From: Tidjanibacter sp.
Lineage (GTDB): Bacteria > Bacteroidota > Bacteroidia > Bacteroidales > Rikenellaceae
DNA length: 36,803 nt
Direction of reading: 5' to 3'
NCBI GenBank assembly: GCA_017503805.1
Contig: JAFVSJ010000003.1
Span: forward strand, 1-36,803
This document shows, piece after piece, positions 23,341 through 32,803 of this stretch (the stretch's first letter is position 1; each line of letters begins with the position of its first letter). The position numbers were made by a program, and so were the translations under genes. Below the pieces are notes generated by a model. That model was not told the DNA's origin, searched no databases, and saw only the letters and a list, made by a program, of their open reading frames with translations.

Positions 23341-23752
23341 CCTGCATCAACTGAAACAAAAAAGTGGGTTTTGCAGAGGAAATTTTGTGCCAACAAGAAA
23401 GGGCAAGTCCGCAGTTTACTGAACGTAAATGAGGAACTTGCCCGCTGTAGGTGGTGCAAAATTGCCCGCTCCAACTGAAACAAAAAAGCGTGTTTTGCGG
23501 AGGAAATTTCGTGCCAACAAGAAAGGGCAAGTCCGCAGTTTACTGAACGTAAATGAGGAACTTGACCGTCATAGGTGGTGCGAAACTTACCCGCTCCAAC
23601 TGAAACAAAAAAGCGTGATTTGCGGAGGAAATTTCGCGATAAACAAAGTAGCCGGCCCGCAGTTTGCTGACGCAAATGAGGAGCCGGCTATCTGATGTGC
23701 AGCGCGAAATTTACCCGCAAGGCACGCTTTTCACCCGCAAGGCACGCTTTTT
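23341..23752. repeat. Covarying palindromic element, cluster 3 (three tandem units)
   Basis: Three units begin with CTGAAACAAAAAAG at 23351, 23475 and 23600, so the period is 124-125 nt. Units 1 and 2 carry the GGGCAAGT/ACTTG(C/A)CC inner stem; unit 3 carries AGCCGGC/GCCGGCT. The arm pairs are TTTTG/CAAAA (23383, 23457), TTTCG/CGAAA (23507, 23581) and TTTCGCG/CGCGAAA (23632, 23703). The right terminus ACCCGCAAGGCACGCTTTT is present twice in tandem (23713 and 23733). The last T-run overlaps the stop codon of the AraC-type gene. Confidence 0.82.
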
Positions 23753-24638
23753 AGAATGTAGTACTCATCCCCCTCCACGCCTGAGGAGCCATACCCGCAT
23801 ATCGCTTGAAATAACGACAGAAGAATGATGGTGTGGAGAAATTGAGCTTCTCCGAAATCTCGGCACTCGAGAGCTCGGTGCTGAGCAAGAGTCGTTTGGC
23901 ATTGCGAATCACTGCCGAGGCAATCAGATCCGATGGGGTGGTGCCCGTGATGCGTTTCACCTTGGCAGCAAAACGCTTGGGAGTGAGGCCATAGTACTCG
24001 GCGTAGTACTCCACGTCGCGATGCTCTATACTGCTGGAGGTGAGCATCATATTGAACTGCTTGACCATCTGCTCATCGGGAGTTGCTTCGCGCACAGCGA
24101 GGTTGCGGCGCAGGAAGATGTCGATGAGTTCGGAGCGGAGCAGTGCGAGTATATTGTTGTCTATATCGATGCGCGAGGGGCTTCGATGGTTCTGCGATGA
24201 GAGTTCCACATAGTGGTGAAGTGCAGTGAGGGTATTTTCCTCTTGTGGCAGCAGTGTCACCACAGGCATCTGTTGTACTCGAGGGAAGGTCGTGACGATG
24301 CTGTCCACCTGCGAGGAGTGGGAGATAAAGGACATAAATACCGAGGCGCTGAAGTCGCTCGAGAGGAGCGAGAATCGGCAGTGGGAGCCGGCCAAGACCA
24401 CGAGCAATTGATTTGCGCCGATGGTGTGGCTGGTGCCGTTGATGGAGGCCACAACGCTACCCGAGTGGCAGAGCCAGAGGATTACGGTGTCGGAGACCAT
24501 CACACTGCGGTCCATTATGCGGGGCATTAAAGGGGAGTCGGCAGTGACCTCAAAGGCGTAGTTGCTCACTTCGCTGTGGAGGTCGAGTTCTCGGGTAATG
24601 TACTGATAGTCTATCGTCTTGTGATGTTTGTCTTTCAA
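23751..24638 (-). CDS. AraC-family transcriptional regulator
   Basis: This 295-residue protein has an N-terminal cupin-like sensing region (about 15-170, for example VVASINGTSHTIGANQLLVVLAG). A C-terminal double helix-turn-helix of the AraC/XylS type (about 190-290) follows, with YYGLTPKRFAAKVKRITGTTP and the second helix pair ISEKLNFSTPSFFCRYFKRYAGMAPQAWR. The ligand and target are unknown. It stands alone on the minus strand, between the triple repeat and the atp operon. Its stop codon lies in the repeat's T-run, which probably terminates it ahead of the exb promoter. Confidence 0.92.
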   Translation of the reverse strand: MKDKHHKTIDYQYITRELDLHSEVSNYAFEVTADSPLMPRIMDRSVMVSDTVILWLCHSGSVVASINGTSHTIGANQLLVVLAGSHCRFSLLSSDFSASVFMSFISHSSQVDSIVTTFPRVQQMPVVTLLPQEENTLTALHHYVELSSQNHRSPSRIDIDNNILALLRSELIDIFLRRNLAVREATPDEQMVKQFNMMLTSSSIEHRDVEYYAEYYGLTPKRFAAKVKRITGTTPSDLIASAVIRNAKRLLLSTELSSAEISEKLNFSTPSFFCRYFKRYAGMAPQAWRGMSTTF

Positions 24639-24973
24639 TGCAAAAAAGATGTTATAGCCGAGCCATAAGAGGGTACTTGCGACGCGACAGTTAGTAAGTA
24701 AGGTAAATATTAGTTTGCGTTTCCGAAATCAAAAGTAGAAAAAACTGCGAGAAAAAACACGCAGGCGATAAATTTTTTCATTATTTCAATAGATTTTCGG
24801 GTGTTTTTTTGCAAATGAAACGCAAAAAGGAAATCTTGTTAGGAAAAATGTGAAATAGGTTTACTGCTATTCGTCTGTCAAAAATAGCGGTTCATCTCAG
24901 GCTCACACCCAACCGTCACTCGGCAGGGGTAAAATAGGCCACAAATAGAGAGGTCGTAAAAAGGACAAAAAGA
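24639..24973. other. AT-rich intergenic region between atpG and the AraC-type gene
   Basis: This 335-nt region is markedly more AT-rich than its surroundings and has several runs of A and T. It must hold the promoter of the AraC-type gene (minus strand) and the end of the atp transcript. A possible TTTG and a weak -7-like TAATATTT lie near 24705-24740 on the minus strand. GCTATT/AATAGC near 24867-24890 is a weak hairpin. No gene was seen. Confidence 0.5.
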
Positions 24974-25846
24974 CTATTCGCCTCCACGGCCGCCCATCAT
25001 ATCGAGCAACTCGGTGGTGATGGCCTGTTGACGCTGTTTGTTATACTCGAGCGATAGGGTTCCTATGAGTTCGTCGGCATTGTCGGTGGCCGACTGCATC
25101 GCCATCATACGAGCAGCGTGTTCGGATGCGGCGGCGGAGAGAGCCGCAGTGAAGAGTTTGAGGGCCACCTGGCGTGGTACAATGCTATCAATGAGCTCCT
25201 TGCGCGTGGGCTCAAGGATATAATCCTCGCCAGCCGAGGGGCTGTTTTCGGCCGCAGTGGGGAGTTCAATAGGCAGGAGGCGTTCGCAGACAAGTCGCTG
25301 CGTGCCGGCCGAGATAAACTTATAGTAGACGAGTTCCACCCTATCGGTTCGACCCTCGAGGAAAGCAGACATAAATTCCTCGGCCATAGTGCGATAGGCA
25401 GCGTAGTCGGGTTTTTCGGAGAGATCGTCGGAGGCGGCTGTGAAGGGGATGTTGCTACGTTTGAGTTCGACTCCGAGCCGGCTACCCACAACTCTCACAT
25501 CGAGCCTCTCGGCATCGAGCGAGCCATACTCCTCGGCAATGTGCTCAACGACCTTGCGCCCAACATTGCTGTTATAAGCACCACACAGGGTAGACGAGGA
25601 GGCAAAACCCACCACCGTAGCAGCCTTGACTTCGCGCTCCTCGGCCAGCGGCACCACGCCCACACCCTCACCCGTAGCAAGGTGGGCCACAATAGCTTGC
25701 AGTTCATCGGAATAGGGCACAAGTGCTCCTATCTCGCGCTGTGCACGGTGCAGTTTGGCAGCCGCGACCATCTTCATAGCCGAGGTAATCTTGCGGGTGG
25801 AGCGTACCGACCCGATGCGTTCTTTTATCTCCTTGAGCGAGCCCAC
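24974..25846 (-). CDS. atpG: ATP synthase F1 gamma subunit
   Basis: This 290-residue central rotor shaft of F1 begins with the conserved GSLKEIKERIGSVRSTRKITSAMKMVAA coil. It ends with the second half of the coiled coil, ATDNADELIGTLSLEYNKQRQQAITTELLDMM. It is the last gene of the atp operon, placed after atpA, from which it is separated by 61 nt. The C-terminal GGRGGE tail is short. Length and both helices match the family. Confidence 0.96.
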   Translation of the reverse strand: MGSLKEIKERIGSVRSTRKITSAMKMVAAAKLHRAQREIGALVPYSDELQAIVAHLATGEGVGVVPLAEEREVKAATVVGFASSSTLCGAYNSNVGRKVVEHIAEEYGSLDAERLDVRVVGSRLGVELKRSNIPFTAASDDLSEKPDYAAYRTMAEEFMSAFLEGRTDRVELVYYKFISAGTQRLVCERLLPIELPTAAENSPSAGEDYILEPTRKELIDSIVPRQVALKLFTAALSAAASEHAARMMAMQSATDNADELIGTLSLEYNKQRQQAITTELLDMMGGRGGE

Positions 25847-25907
25847 TTGTGAGTAGTGTTAAGATTTTGAAGATCCGTTACTTACCTATCAATTTACCAT
25901 TCGTCGT

Positions 25908-27485
25908 TCATAGCGCTGCGGCCACTTCGGAGGCAACCCTTTCGATGGTGGCAGTCACACCCTCATCAATTTTGCCTTCGGCCAGCGGTTGGAGCACATC
26001 GTTGCGATGGCTGCCTCGAAGTTGCTCGAGGAAGTTGCGCTCAAACTCCCTAACCCTATCAGCAGCAACCCCCTTGAGGAGTCCCTTCACACCGCAGTAG
26101 AGAACGGCAATCTGTTCCTCCACAGCCATTGGAGAATACTGCGGTTGGATGAGGAGTTGGGTATTCTTGCGGCCCTTATCGATGACGTAGGCGGTGACGG
26201 GATCGAGGTCGCCTCCAAATTTCGTAAAGGCCTCCAACTCACGGAATTGTGCTTGGTCAATCTTGAGCGTACCGGCCACCTTCTTCATCGACTTAATCTG
26301 CGCATTACCGCCCACCCTCGACACCGAGATGCCGACATTGATGGCGGGCCTGATGCCCTGATTGAAGAGGTCGGCTGCGAGGAAAATCTGACCATCGGTG
26401 ATGGAGATGACGTTGGTGGGGATGTAGGCCGACACGTCACCCGCCTGAGTTTCGATGATGGGCAGAGCGGTAAGCGAACCACCACCCTTGACCTTACCTC
26501 GGAGCGATGCGGGCAGGTCGTTCATCTTCTCGGCCACCTCATTGCGCGAGATAATCTTGGCTGCACGCTCGAGCAGGCGCGAGTGGAGATAGAAGATGTC
26601 GCCGGGGTAGGCCTCGCGGCCCGAGGGACGGCGCAGGATGAGCGACACCTCGCGGTAGGCCACAGCCTGCTTCGAGAGGTCGTCGTAGACCACCAACGCG
26701 TGGCGGCCCGTATCGCGGAAGAACTCGCCGATGGCGGCACCCGCAAAGGGTGCGTAATATTGGAGAGCGGCGGGGTCGGAGGCTGTGGCGGCCACCACGA
26801 TGGTGTAGTCCATAGCTCCTCGCTCGCGCAGTGTATTGACAATATTGGCAACAGTAGAACCCTTCTGTCCTACAGCAACATAGATGCAATAGACAGGCTC
26901 GCCACGGAGGAAACAGTCGCGCTGGTTGATGATGGTGTCTATGGCGATGGCTGTCTTACCTGTCTGGCGGTCGCCGATGATGAGCTCACGCTGTCCTCGG
27001 CCGATGGGAATCATTGCGTCGATGGCCTTGAGTCCCGTCTGCAGGGGTTGGCTCACGGGCTGACGGAACACCACTCCGGGGGCTTTGCGCTCGAGTGGCA
27101 TCTCATATTTCTCGCCACCAATCTCTCCTCGTCCATCGAGGGGTTGTCCGAGTGGGTTAATCACCCTGCCGACCATCTCTTCGCTCACCTCAACCGAGGC
27201 AATGCGATGGGTGCGGCGCACGCTGTAACCCTCTTTGATATGCTCAGTGGCACCGAGCAATACGGCACCCACATTATCCTCTTCGAGGTTCATCACCACG
27301 CCGCTCACGCCCCCCTCAAAGAGGAGCAATTCTCCGGCCTCGGCACCTTCGAGTCCATAGATGCGAGCCACACCGTCGCTCACCTGCAATACGGTGCCGA
27401 CCTCCTCAAATTGGAGCGAGGTATCCACTCCTGCGAGTTGCTGTTTCAGTATATCCGACACTTCGTCGGGTCTAATCTCTGCCAT
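25908..27485 (-). CDS. atpA: ATP synthase F1 alpha subunit
   Basis: This 525-residue protein has the Walker A motif GDRQTGKT (171-178). The N-terminal beta barrel begins after the crown helix [16 protein letters not shown], and [29 protein letters not shown] lies in the central domain. [10 protein letters not shown] marks the conserved arginine region. I chose the ATG at 27485 because the residues further upstream do not resemble the family. Alpha subunits bind nucleotide without hydrolysing it and alternate with beta in the F1 head. Confidence 0.97.
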   Translation of the reverse strand: MAEIRPDEVSDILKQQLAGVDTSLQFEEVGTVLQVSDGVARIYGLEGAEAGELLLFEGGVSGVVMNLEEDNVGAVLLGATEHIKEGYSVRRTHRIASVEVSEEMVGRVINPLGQPLDGRGEIGGEKYEMPLERKAPGVVFRQPVSQPLQTGLKAIDAMIPIGRGQRELIIGDRQTGKTAIAIDTIINQRDCFLRGEPVYCIYVAVGQKGSTVANIVNTLRERGAMDYTIVVAATASDPAALQYYAPFAGAAIGEFFRDTGRHALVVYDDLSKQAVAYREVSLILRRPSGREAYPGDIFYLHSRLLERAAKIISRNEVAEKMNDLPASLRGKVKGGGSLTALPIIETQAGDVSAYIPTNVISITDGQIFLAADLFNQGIRPAINVGISVSRVGGNAQIKSMKKVAGTLKIDQAQFRELEAFTKFGGDLDPVTAYVIDKGRKNTQLLIQPQYSPMAVEEQIAVLYCGVKGLLKGVAADRVREFERNFLEQLRGSHRNDVLQPLAEGKIDEGVTATIERVASEVAAAL

Positions 27486-27566
27486 AATATATGGTTGTTT
27501 TTGTCTATTCGTTTTTTCTTCGAATGAGGCGCTATGCCCCAATATATTGGCACACCTGCCGTAGGG

Positions 27567-28124
27567 CTAAACAATGCTGCGATTGCGCTCCGAGAGATGC
27601 TGACGTATGCGCTCTAACTCTCCTGCGACAGATGCGTCGAGCCTCTTGCCGTCTACCGTCACTACAAACCCTCCTACGAGCTGGCTCTCGACCTTCACCT
27701 CGAGTTCCACTTTGCCCTGCTTGTGCGCAGCTATGAGGCGCTCTATCTTCCCCTTGGCCTCTTGGCTCAACGGGTGGGCACACCTCACCTCGGCAACCAC
27801 GATGCCCCGACTCTGGCGATAGAGTTGCAAATAGGCAAGTGCCATAGGCCCAAAGAGGTATTCGCGGTTGTGGTCGAAAACAAGTCGCACAAACCTACGC
27901 AGGCTCTCCGGCACGGGCTCCACCCCTGCGAGTGCCTCCACAAAGCGACCTCTCAACTCCTCCGAGAGGGTGGGATTGTCAACCACTTCGCTCTCCCGCG
28001 AGGCGTGCCTGAGGGTGCGACCGAGGTGCCTCATCACAGGATAGAGCAGGTCGGCCTCACCCAGCTCTTCGGCATAGGCGAGGAGTGCTTTGGCATAGCG
28101 TCGTGCAAGCAGGCTCTCGTTCAT
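27567..28124 (-). CDS. atpH: ATP synthase F1 delta subunit
   Basis: This 185-residue subunit of the peripheral stalk begins with the typical LLARRYAKALLAYAEELGE helix. It keeps the C-terminal pattern VEVKVESQLVGGFVVTVDGKRLDASVAGELERIRQHL. It joins the top of F1 alpha to the b subunits. It lies between atpF and atpA, as expected. Confidence 0.94.
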   Translation of the reverse strand: MNESLLARRYAKALLAYAEELGEADLLYPVMRHLGRTLRHASRESEVVDNPTLSEELRGRFVEALAGVEPVPESLRRFVRLVFDHNREYLFGPMALAYLQLYRQSRGIVVAEVRCAHPLSQEAKGKIERLIAAHKQGKVELEVKVESQLVGGFVVTVDGKRLDASVAGELERIRQHLSERNRSIV

Positions 28125-28218
28125 AGGTCGCTCTCTTTATTGTGGTGTCTAATCATTTGTTTCTCTGGGCATTGCAGCTCACTCTGTGGCTGTGGTGCGA
28201 GGTCTGTGGGCATACTCG

Positions 28219-28722
28219 CTACCTTTCGGCTCTCTTTTCGGCCTCCTCCACGAGTCGGTCGATGAGCGCCTTGTCGCCCTCCTCCGTGGAGAGTTTGGAG
28301 CGCAAAATCTTCTCGGCCACATCGACCGAGAGCGTAGCCACCGTAGCCCTCATCTCGCCCAAAGCCTTCTCCTTCTCGATGGCAATGCGACTCTTGGCCG
28401 CCTCAATGCGCGCGGCTGCGTCGGCATCGGCCCTCTCGCGTGCGGAGTCCACAATCTGTTGGCTCTCTGCCACGGCAGCCGAGAGAATCTCACTCGAACG
28501 CCTTGTGGCCTCATCCATCATCTTGCGTGCCTCCTGTTCCACATTCTCGATACGCTCGCGTGCTTTGTCGGCCTCGGCGAGTGCGGAACTGATGTGCTCA
28601 CGTCGCTTGTCGACCATCCCCGTGATGATGGGGAAGCCGAACTTGGCCAGCGCACCAAAGACCAACAAAAACGAGAGGAGCATCCAAAAGAGGAGGCCCA
28701 AATCGGGTGTAAGTAGGGACAT
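28219..28722 (-). CDS. atpF: ATP synthase Fo b subunit
   Basis: This 167-residue protein has one N-terminal membrane helix (about 8-27, LLFWMLLSFLLVFGALAKFGFP). A long charged coiled coil with Ala/Glu/Arg-rich heptads runs to the C terminus. It forms the peripheral stalk that holds F1 still. It follows atpE after a 119-nt gap that contains a strong hairpin. Confidence 0.94.
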   Translation of the reverse strand: MSLLTPDLGLLFWMLLSFLLVFGALAKFGFPIITGMVDKRREHISSALAEADKARERIENVEQEARKMMDEATRRSSEILSAAVAESQQIVDSARERADADAAARIEAAKSRIAIEKEKALGEMRATVATLSVDVAEKILRSKLSTEEGDKALIDRLVEEAEKRAER

Positions 28723-28784
28723 AATAGGTTGTTTGTCTGTGTGTTTACTCTGTTATCGCCTCGGGGCGGCAAGCCCCTCCACAC

Positions 28785-28821
28785 CCACCTCTGCAACCAC
28801 TCTCGCAGTGTGCAGAGGCGG
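28785..28821 (-). other. Intercistronic hairpin between atpE and atpF
   Basis: CCACCTCTGCA (28785-28795) pairs with TGCAGAGGCGG (28811-28821) with one mismatch, and an inner CACT/AGTG adds to the stem. There is no T-run on the minus strand. Its place just after atpE fits a role in differential message stability or translation of the c subunit, which is needed in many copies. Confidence 0.6.
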
Positions 28822-28841
28822 TGTTGGGTGAGGACTCTTGT

Positions 28842-29084
28842 TTAGATTGCCATCAGGCAGACCACAATGGCAAAGAGGGTTGCACCCTCAATCAGTGCGG
28901 CCGAAACAATCATAGCGGTCTGCAACGAGCCTGCAGCCTCGGGCTGACGAGCCATAGCCTCCAGAGCGTTGGAGCCGATTTTGCCGATGCCCCAAGCGGC
29001 ACCGAGTACAGCGAGGGCGGCGGCCAGAGGAGCCACAGCGGCTCCGAGGTTTACGGCCTGCAGAAGGGATACGAATGTGAACAT
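28842..29084 (-). CDS. atpE: ATP synthase Fo c subunit
   Basis: This 80-residue hairpin of two membrane helices has the polar loop ARQPE. The ion-binding Glu66 lies in the second helix (AALIEGATLF). The helix 1 position that is Gln in Na+-coupled enzymes is Ile here, and the residue after the Glu is Gly rather than Ser or Thr, so proton coupling is likely. It forms the rotor ring. Confidence 0.95.
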   Translation of the reverse strand: MFTFVSLLQAVNLGAAVAPLAAALAVLGAAWGIGKIGSNALEAMARQPEAAGSLQTAMIVSAALIEGATLFAIVVCLMAI

Positions 29085-29136
29085 AGTCTTTTGGTTTTTA
29101 GTGGGTTAATTATGCTTTATTATCTTGTTGTTACGA

Positions 29137-30294
29137 TTAATGTTTCTTGTGAGCAGCGTGATGTTCCTTGCGCGAAAGGCCGATGAACACAGAGGAGAGC
29201 ATCGTGAATACATAGGCCTGAATGTAGGCCACCAATATCTCGAGCACCAACATAAATACCGAGAGCAGCACCGAGAAGATGGTCATCACAATGTTCATCG
29301 TCGTGCCCATACTCACCGATATGAATACCAGGCAGGTGAGTGCGAGGATGACGGTATGGCCCGCCAAGATGTTGGCAAAGAGCCTGACTGTGAGTGCAAA
29401 GGGTTTGGAGATGACACCAAACAACTCGATGACCGGCATCAGTGGGATGGGGAACTTCATCCACACCGGCACATCGGGCCAGAGAATCTCCTTCCAATAC
29501 TCCTTGTTGCCAAAGACATTGACGGCAAACATTGTGGCCAGCGCCATCACGAGCGTCACTGCGATGTTGCCCGTAGTGTTGGCTCCACCGGGGAATATGG
29601 GGACAAGGCCCATAAGGTTGTTGGTGAAGATGAAGAAAAAGGCGGTCAGCAGGTAGGGCGAATAGCGTTTGTAGTCCTTGCCTACCGAGGGGCGGATGAT
29701 GTCGTCCTCGAGGCTCATAACGAGCATCTCGACAGCCCCCACAAAGCCACGTGGAATGGCGTGAATGGAGTAGTTGCGGCGGCGGTACCACCCTGCCACT
29801 CCGAGGATTATGGTCACCAATAGCAGTGAGTTGATGAGCAGTCCCGCAGCGTTTTTCGTAATCGAGAGGTCTATGGGGCGATAGGTCGTACCATCGGCAG
29901 CGGAGCCCACAATCTTACCCTCCCACTTGGCACCCTCGGGGGCTATGGAGAAACCCTCATAGGTATGGCCGTGAGCAAGATGTGCCGAAGAGAAGGCGTG
30001 CCACTTGCCCTCGGCGCTGCGCACGATGCAGAGAAGCGGAATCTCTATGTGGTGACCGTTGACTGTGGCAATGTGCCACGAGTAGCTGTCGTTTATGTGG
30101 TCGAAGATGAGCCCCACAACATCGAGTTTCTCCTCGGCCTCGGCCACCTCTGAAGCCTCCGAATCGGCACTCTCAACCACCGCAACACTCCCACCCGTAG
30201 GCTCCTCGGCACGCACATCGGCCCACACCACTCCCAAGAGGAGCAGAAGCAGTGTGCAGAGCACTCGTGGCAGGTATTGCACTCGATTGGTCAT
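29137..30294 (-). CDS. atpB: ATP synthase Fo a subunit with long N-terminal extension
   Basis: This 385-residue protein is well over the about 270 usual in Escherichia coli. The extra N terminus starts with a signal-like segment (about 7-29, VLCTLLLLLLGVVWADVRAE). An acidic stretch and about 100 soluble residues follow before the membrane domain begins near residue 145. The proton-channel helix FALTVRLFANILAGH contains the essential Arg, and the last helices resemble the family. The His/Lys-rich tail SRKEHHAAHKKH is cytoplasmic or unstructured. I recall such extensions from other Bacteroidetes a subunits. Confidence 0.94.
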   Translation of the reverse strand: MTNRVQYLPRVLCTLLLLLLGVVWADVRAEEPTGGSVAVVESADSEASEVAEAEEKLDVVGLIFDHINDSYSWHIATVNGHHIEIPLLCIVRSAEGKWHAFSSAHLAHGHTYEGFSIAPEGAKWEGKIVGSAADGTTYRPIDLSITKNAAGLLINSLLLVTIILGVAGWYRRRNYSIHAIPRGFVGAVEMLVMSLEDDIIRPSVGKDYKRYSPYLLTAFFFIFTNNLMGLVPIFPGGANTTGNIAVTLVMALATMFAVNVFGNKEYWKEILWPDVPVWMKFPIPLMPVIELFGVISKPFALTVRLFANILAGHTVILALTCLVFISVSMGTTMNIVMTIFSVLLSVFMLVLEILVAYIQAYVFTMLSSVFIGLSRKEHHAAHKKH

Positions 30295-30366
30295 AGGTTT
30301 TTGTTGCGAGTAGGTTATCTGGTCGTGTTGTTGTAAGATTTTTTGGTGGACTTGTTATTGTGTGAG

Positions 30367-30777
30367 CTATTTCTTGGGCTCGGGAGTCGACTCTCCGCCT
30401 GCAGGGTGCTGCTTGTGATAGGCGGTCACCAGCCACCCCTCAAAGAGTGAGGAGAGGAGGTAGAATCCGAGCGTATAGAGCAGCAGGGCATTCTTCTCGG
30501 GGAGCGAGAGCCACACCCAGCAGAGCATCAGCACAGCCACACCCAAGAACTTCACGCCCCTGATTATCATCGACGTAAGCACCACACTCTGGGGTTTCAT
30601 CTTGGAGTAACGTCCCATAAGCCACAGGAACACCCACTCGTATATCACAAAGAAGGCGGGAGCAATCCAACCGAGCGGCAGGAGCGCGGGTGCCCAGAGG
30701 TGATCTACGAGCAGTATGGCCGCTGCATAGAGCAGTGTGGCGGTTTCGGTGAGGGTTTTGAGGCTGTTATATTTCAT
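30367..30777 (-). CDS. Small membrane protein in the atpI position
   Basis: This 136-residue protein has four hydrophobic segments (about 11-30, 33-54, 66-90 and 97-115). The charged tail KQHPAGGESTPEPKK lies after the last helix. It sits between atpC and atpB, where AtpI-like proteins occur in other operons; those help assemble the c-ring or move ions. I see no clear AtpI motif, so the function is inferred only from position. Confidence 0.8.
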   Translation of the reverse strand: MKYNSLKTLTETATLLYAAAILLVDHLWAPALLPLGWIAPAFFVIYEWVFLWLMGRYSKMKPQSVVLTSMIIRGVKFLGVAVLMLCWVWLSLPEKNALLLYTLGFYLLSSLFEGWLVTAYHKQHPAGGESTPEPKK

Positions 30778-30873
30778 AGGTTTTGGTTTCGGTTATAGTA
30801 TGCAACACTTTGGTTCAACGGCGGATTCTAATCGGACCAAACAACATCTCTCGGTCGGACAATCCACCTTGGA

Positions 30874-31110
30874 CTACTCCACGCAGACGACAATCTTATC
30901 TCGGCAGACCTCCACGAAGCCCCCCTCAATCCCTATGGAGGCCTCCGCTCCCGCGGCATCCGTATAGACTATCTCGCCCGCCGTGAGCGACGAGATGAGG
31001 GGTGCGTGGGAACGCAATACCACAAATGGTGCCTTCGTGCCGGGGAGCGACACTCGCTGCACTTCGCCCTCGAAGCGCACACCCGTAGGAGATATGATTC
31101 GTAGCTGCAT
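30874..31110 (-). CDS. atpC: ATP synthase F1 epsilon subunit, short form
   Basis: This protein has only 78 residues; most bacterial epsilon subunits have about 130. It keeps the N-terminal beta sandwich (MQLRIISPTGVRFEGEVQRVSLPG, then FVVLRSHAPLISSLTAGEI). It stops just where the C-terminal two-helix domain, which inhibits ATP hydrolysis in other species, would begin. The stop is clean and the neighbouring genes are intact, so I read this as a natural short form. Confidence 0.93.
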   Translation of the reverse strand: MQLRIISPTGVRFEGEVQRVSLPGTKAPFVVLRSHAPLISSLTAGEIVYTDAAGAEASIGIEGGFVEVCRDKIVVCVE

Positions 31111-31168
31111 CTTGTTGCGGTCTGATGGTTTGACGTAGAATTATTGCCCCCACAGAGGAGTTGCGCGG

Positions 31169-32803
<1,635 letters not shown>

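Noticed and set aside
23217-23675. Protein-like frames inside the palindromic repeats (also near 215-494 and 4657-4977)
   Set aside because: The repeat period is 124-125 nt, so the frame shifts from unit to unit. The conserved feature is base pairing, not a reading frame.
23341-23752. CRISPR array
   Set aside because: There are only three long units of about 124 nt with no short repeat-spacer pattern and no cas genes nearby. The units themselves are palindromic.
25989-27527. A 512-residue plus-strand frame opposite atpA, and a similar one opposite atpD (31259-32431)
   Set aside because: Both are shadows of highly conserved ATP synthase genes.
30874-31110. Truncated atpC pseudogene
   Set aside because: The remaining domain is intact, the operon is complete, and short epsilon subunits are usual in this phylum as far as I know. 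I keep it as a functional gene.
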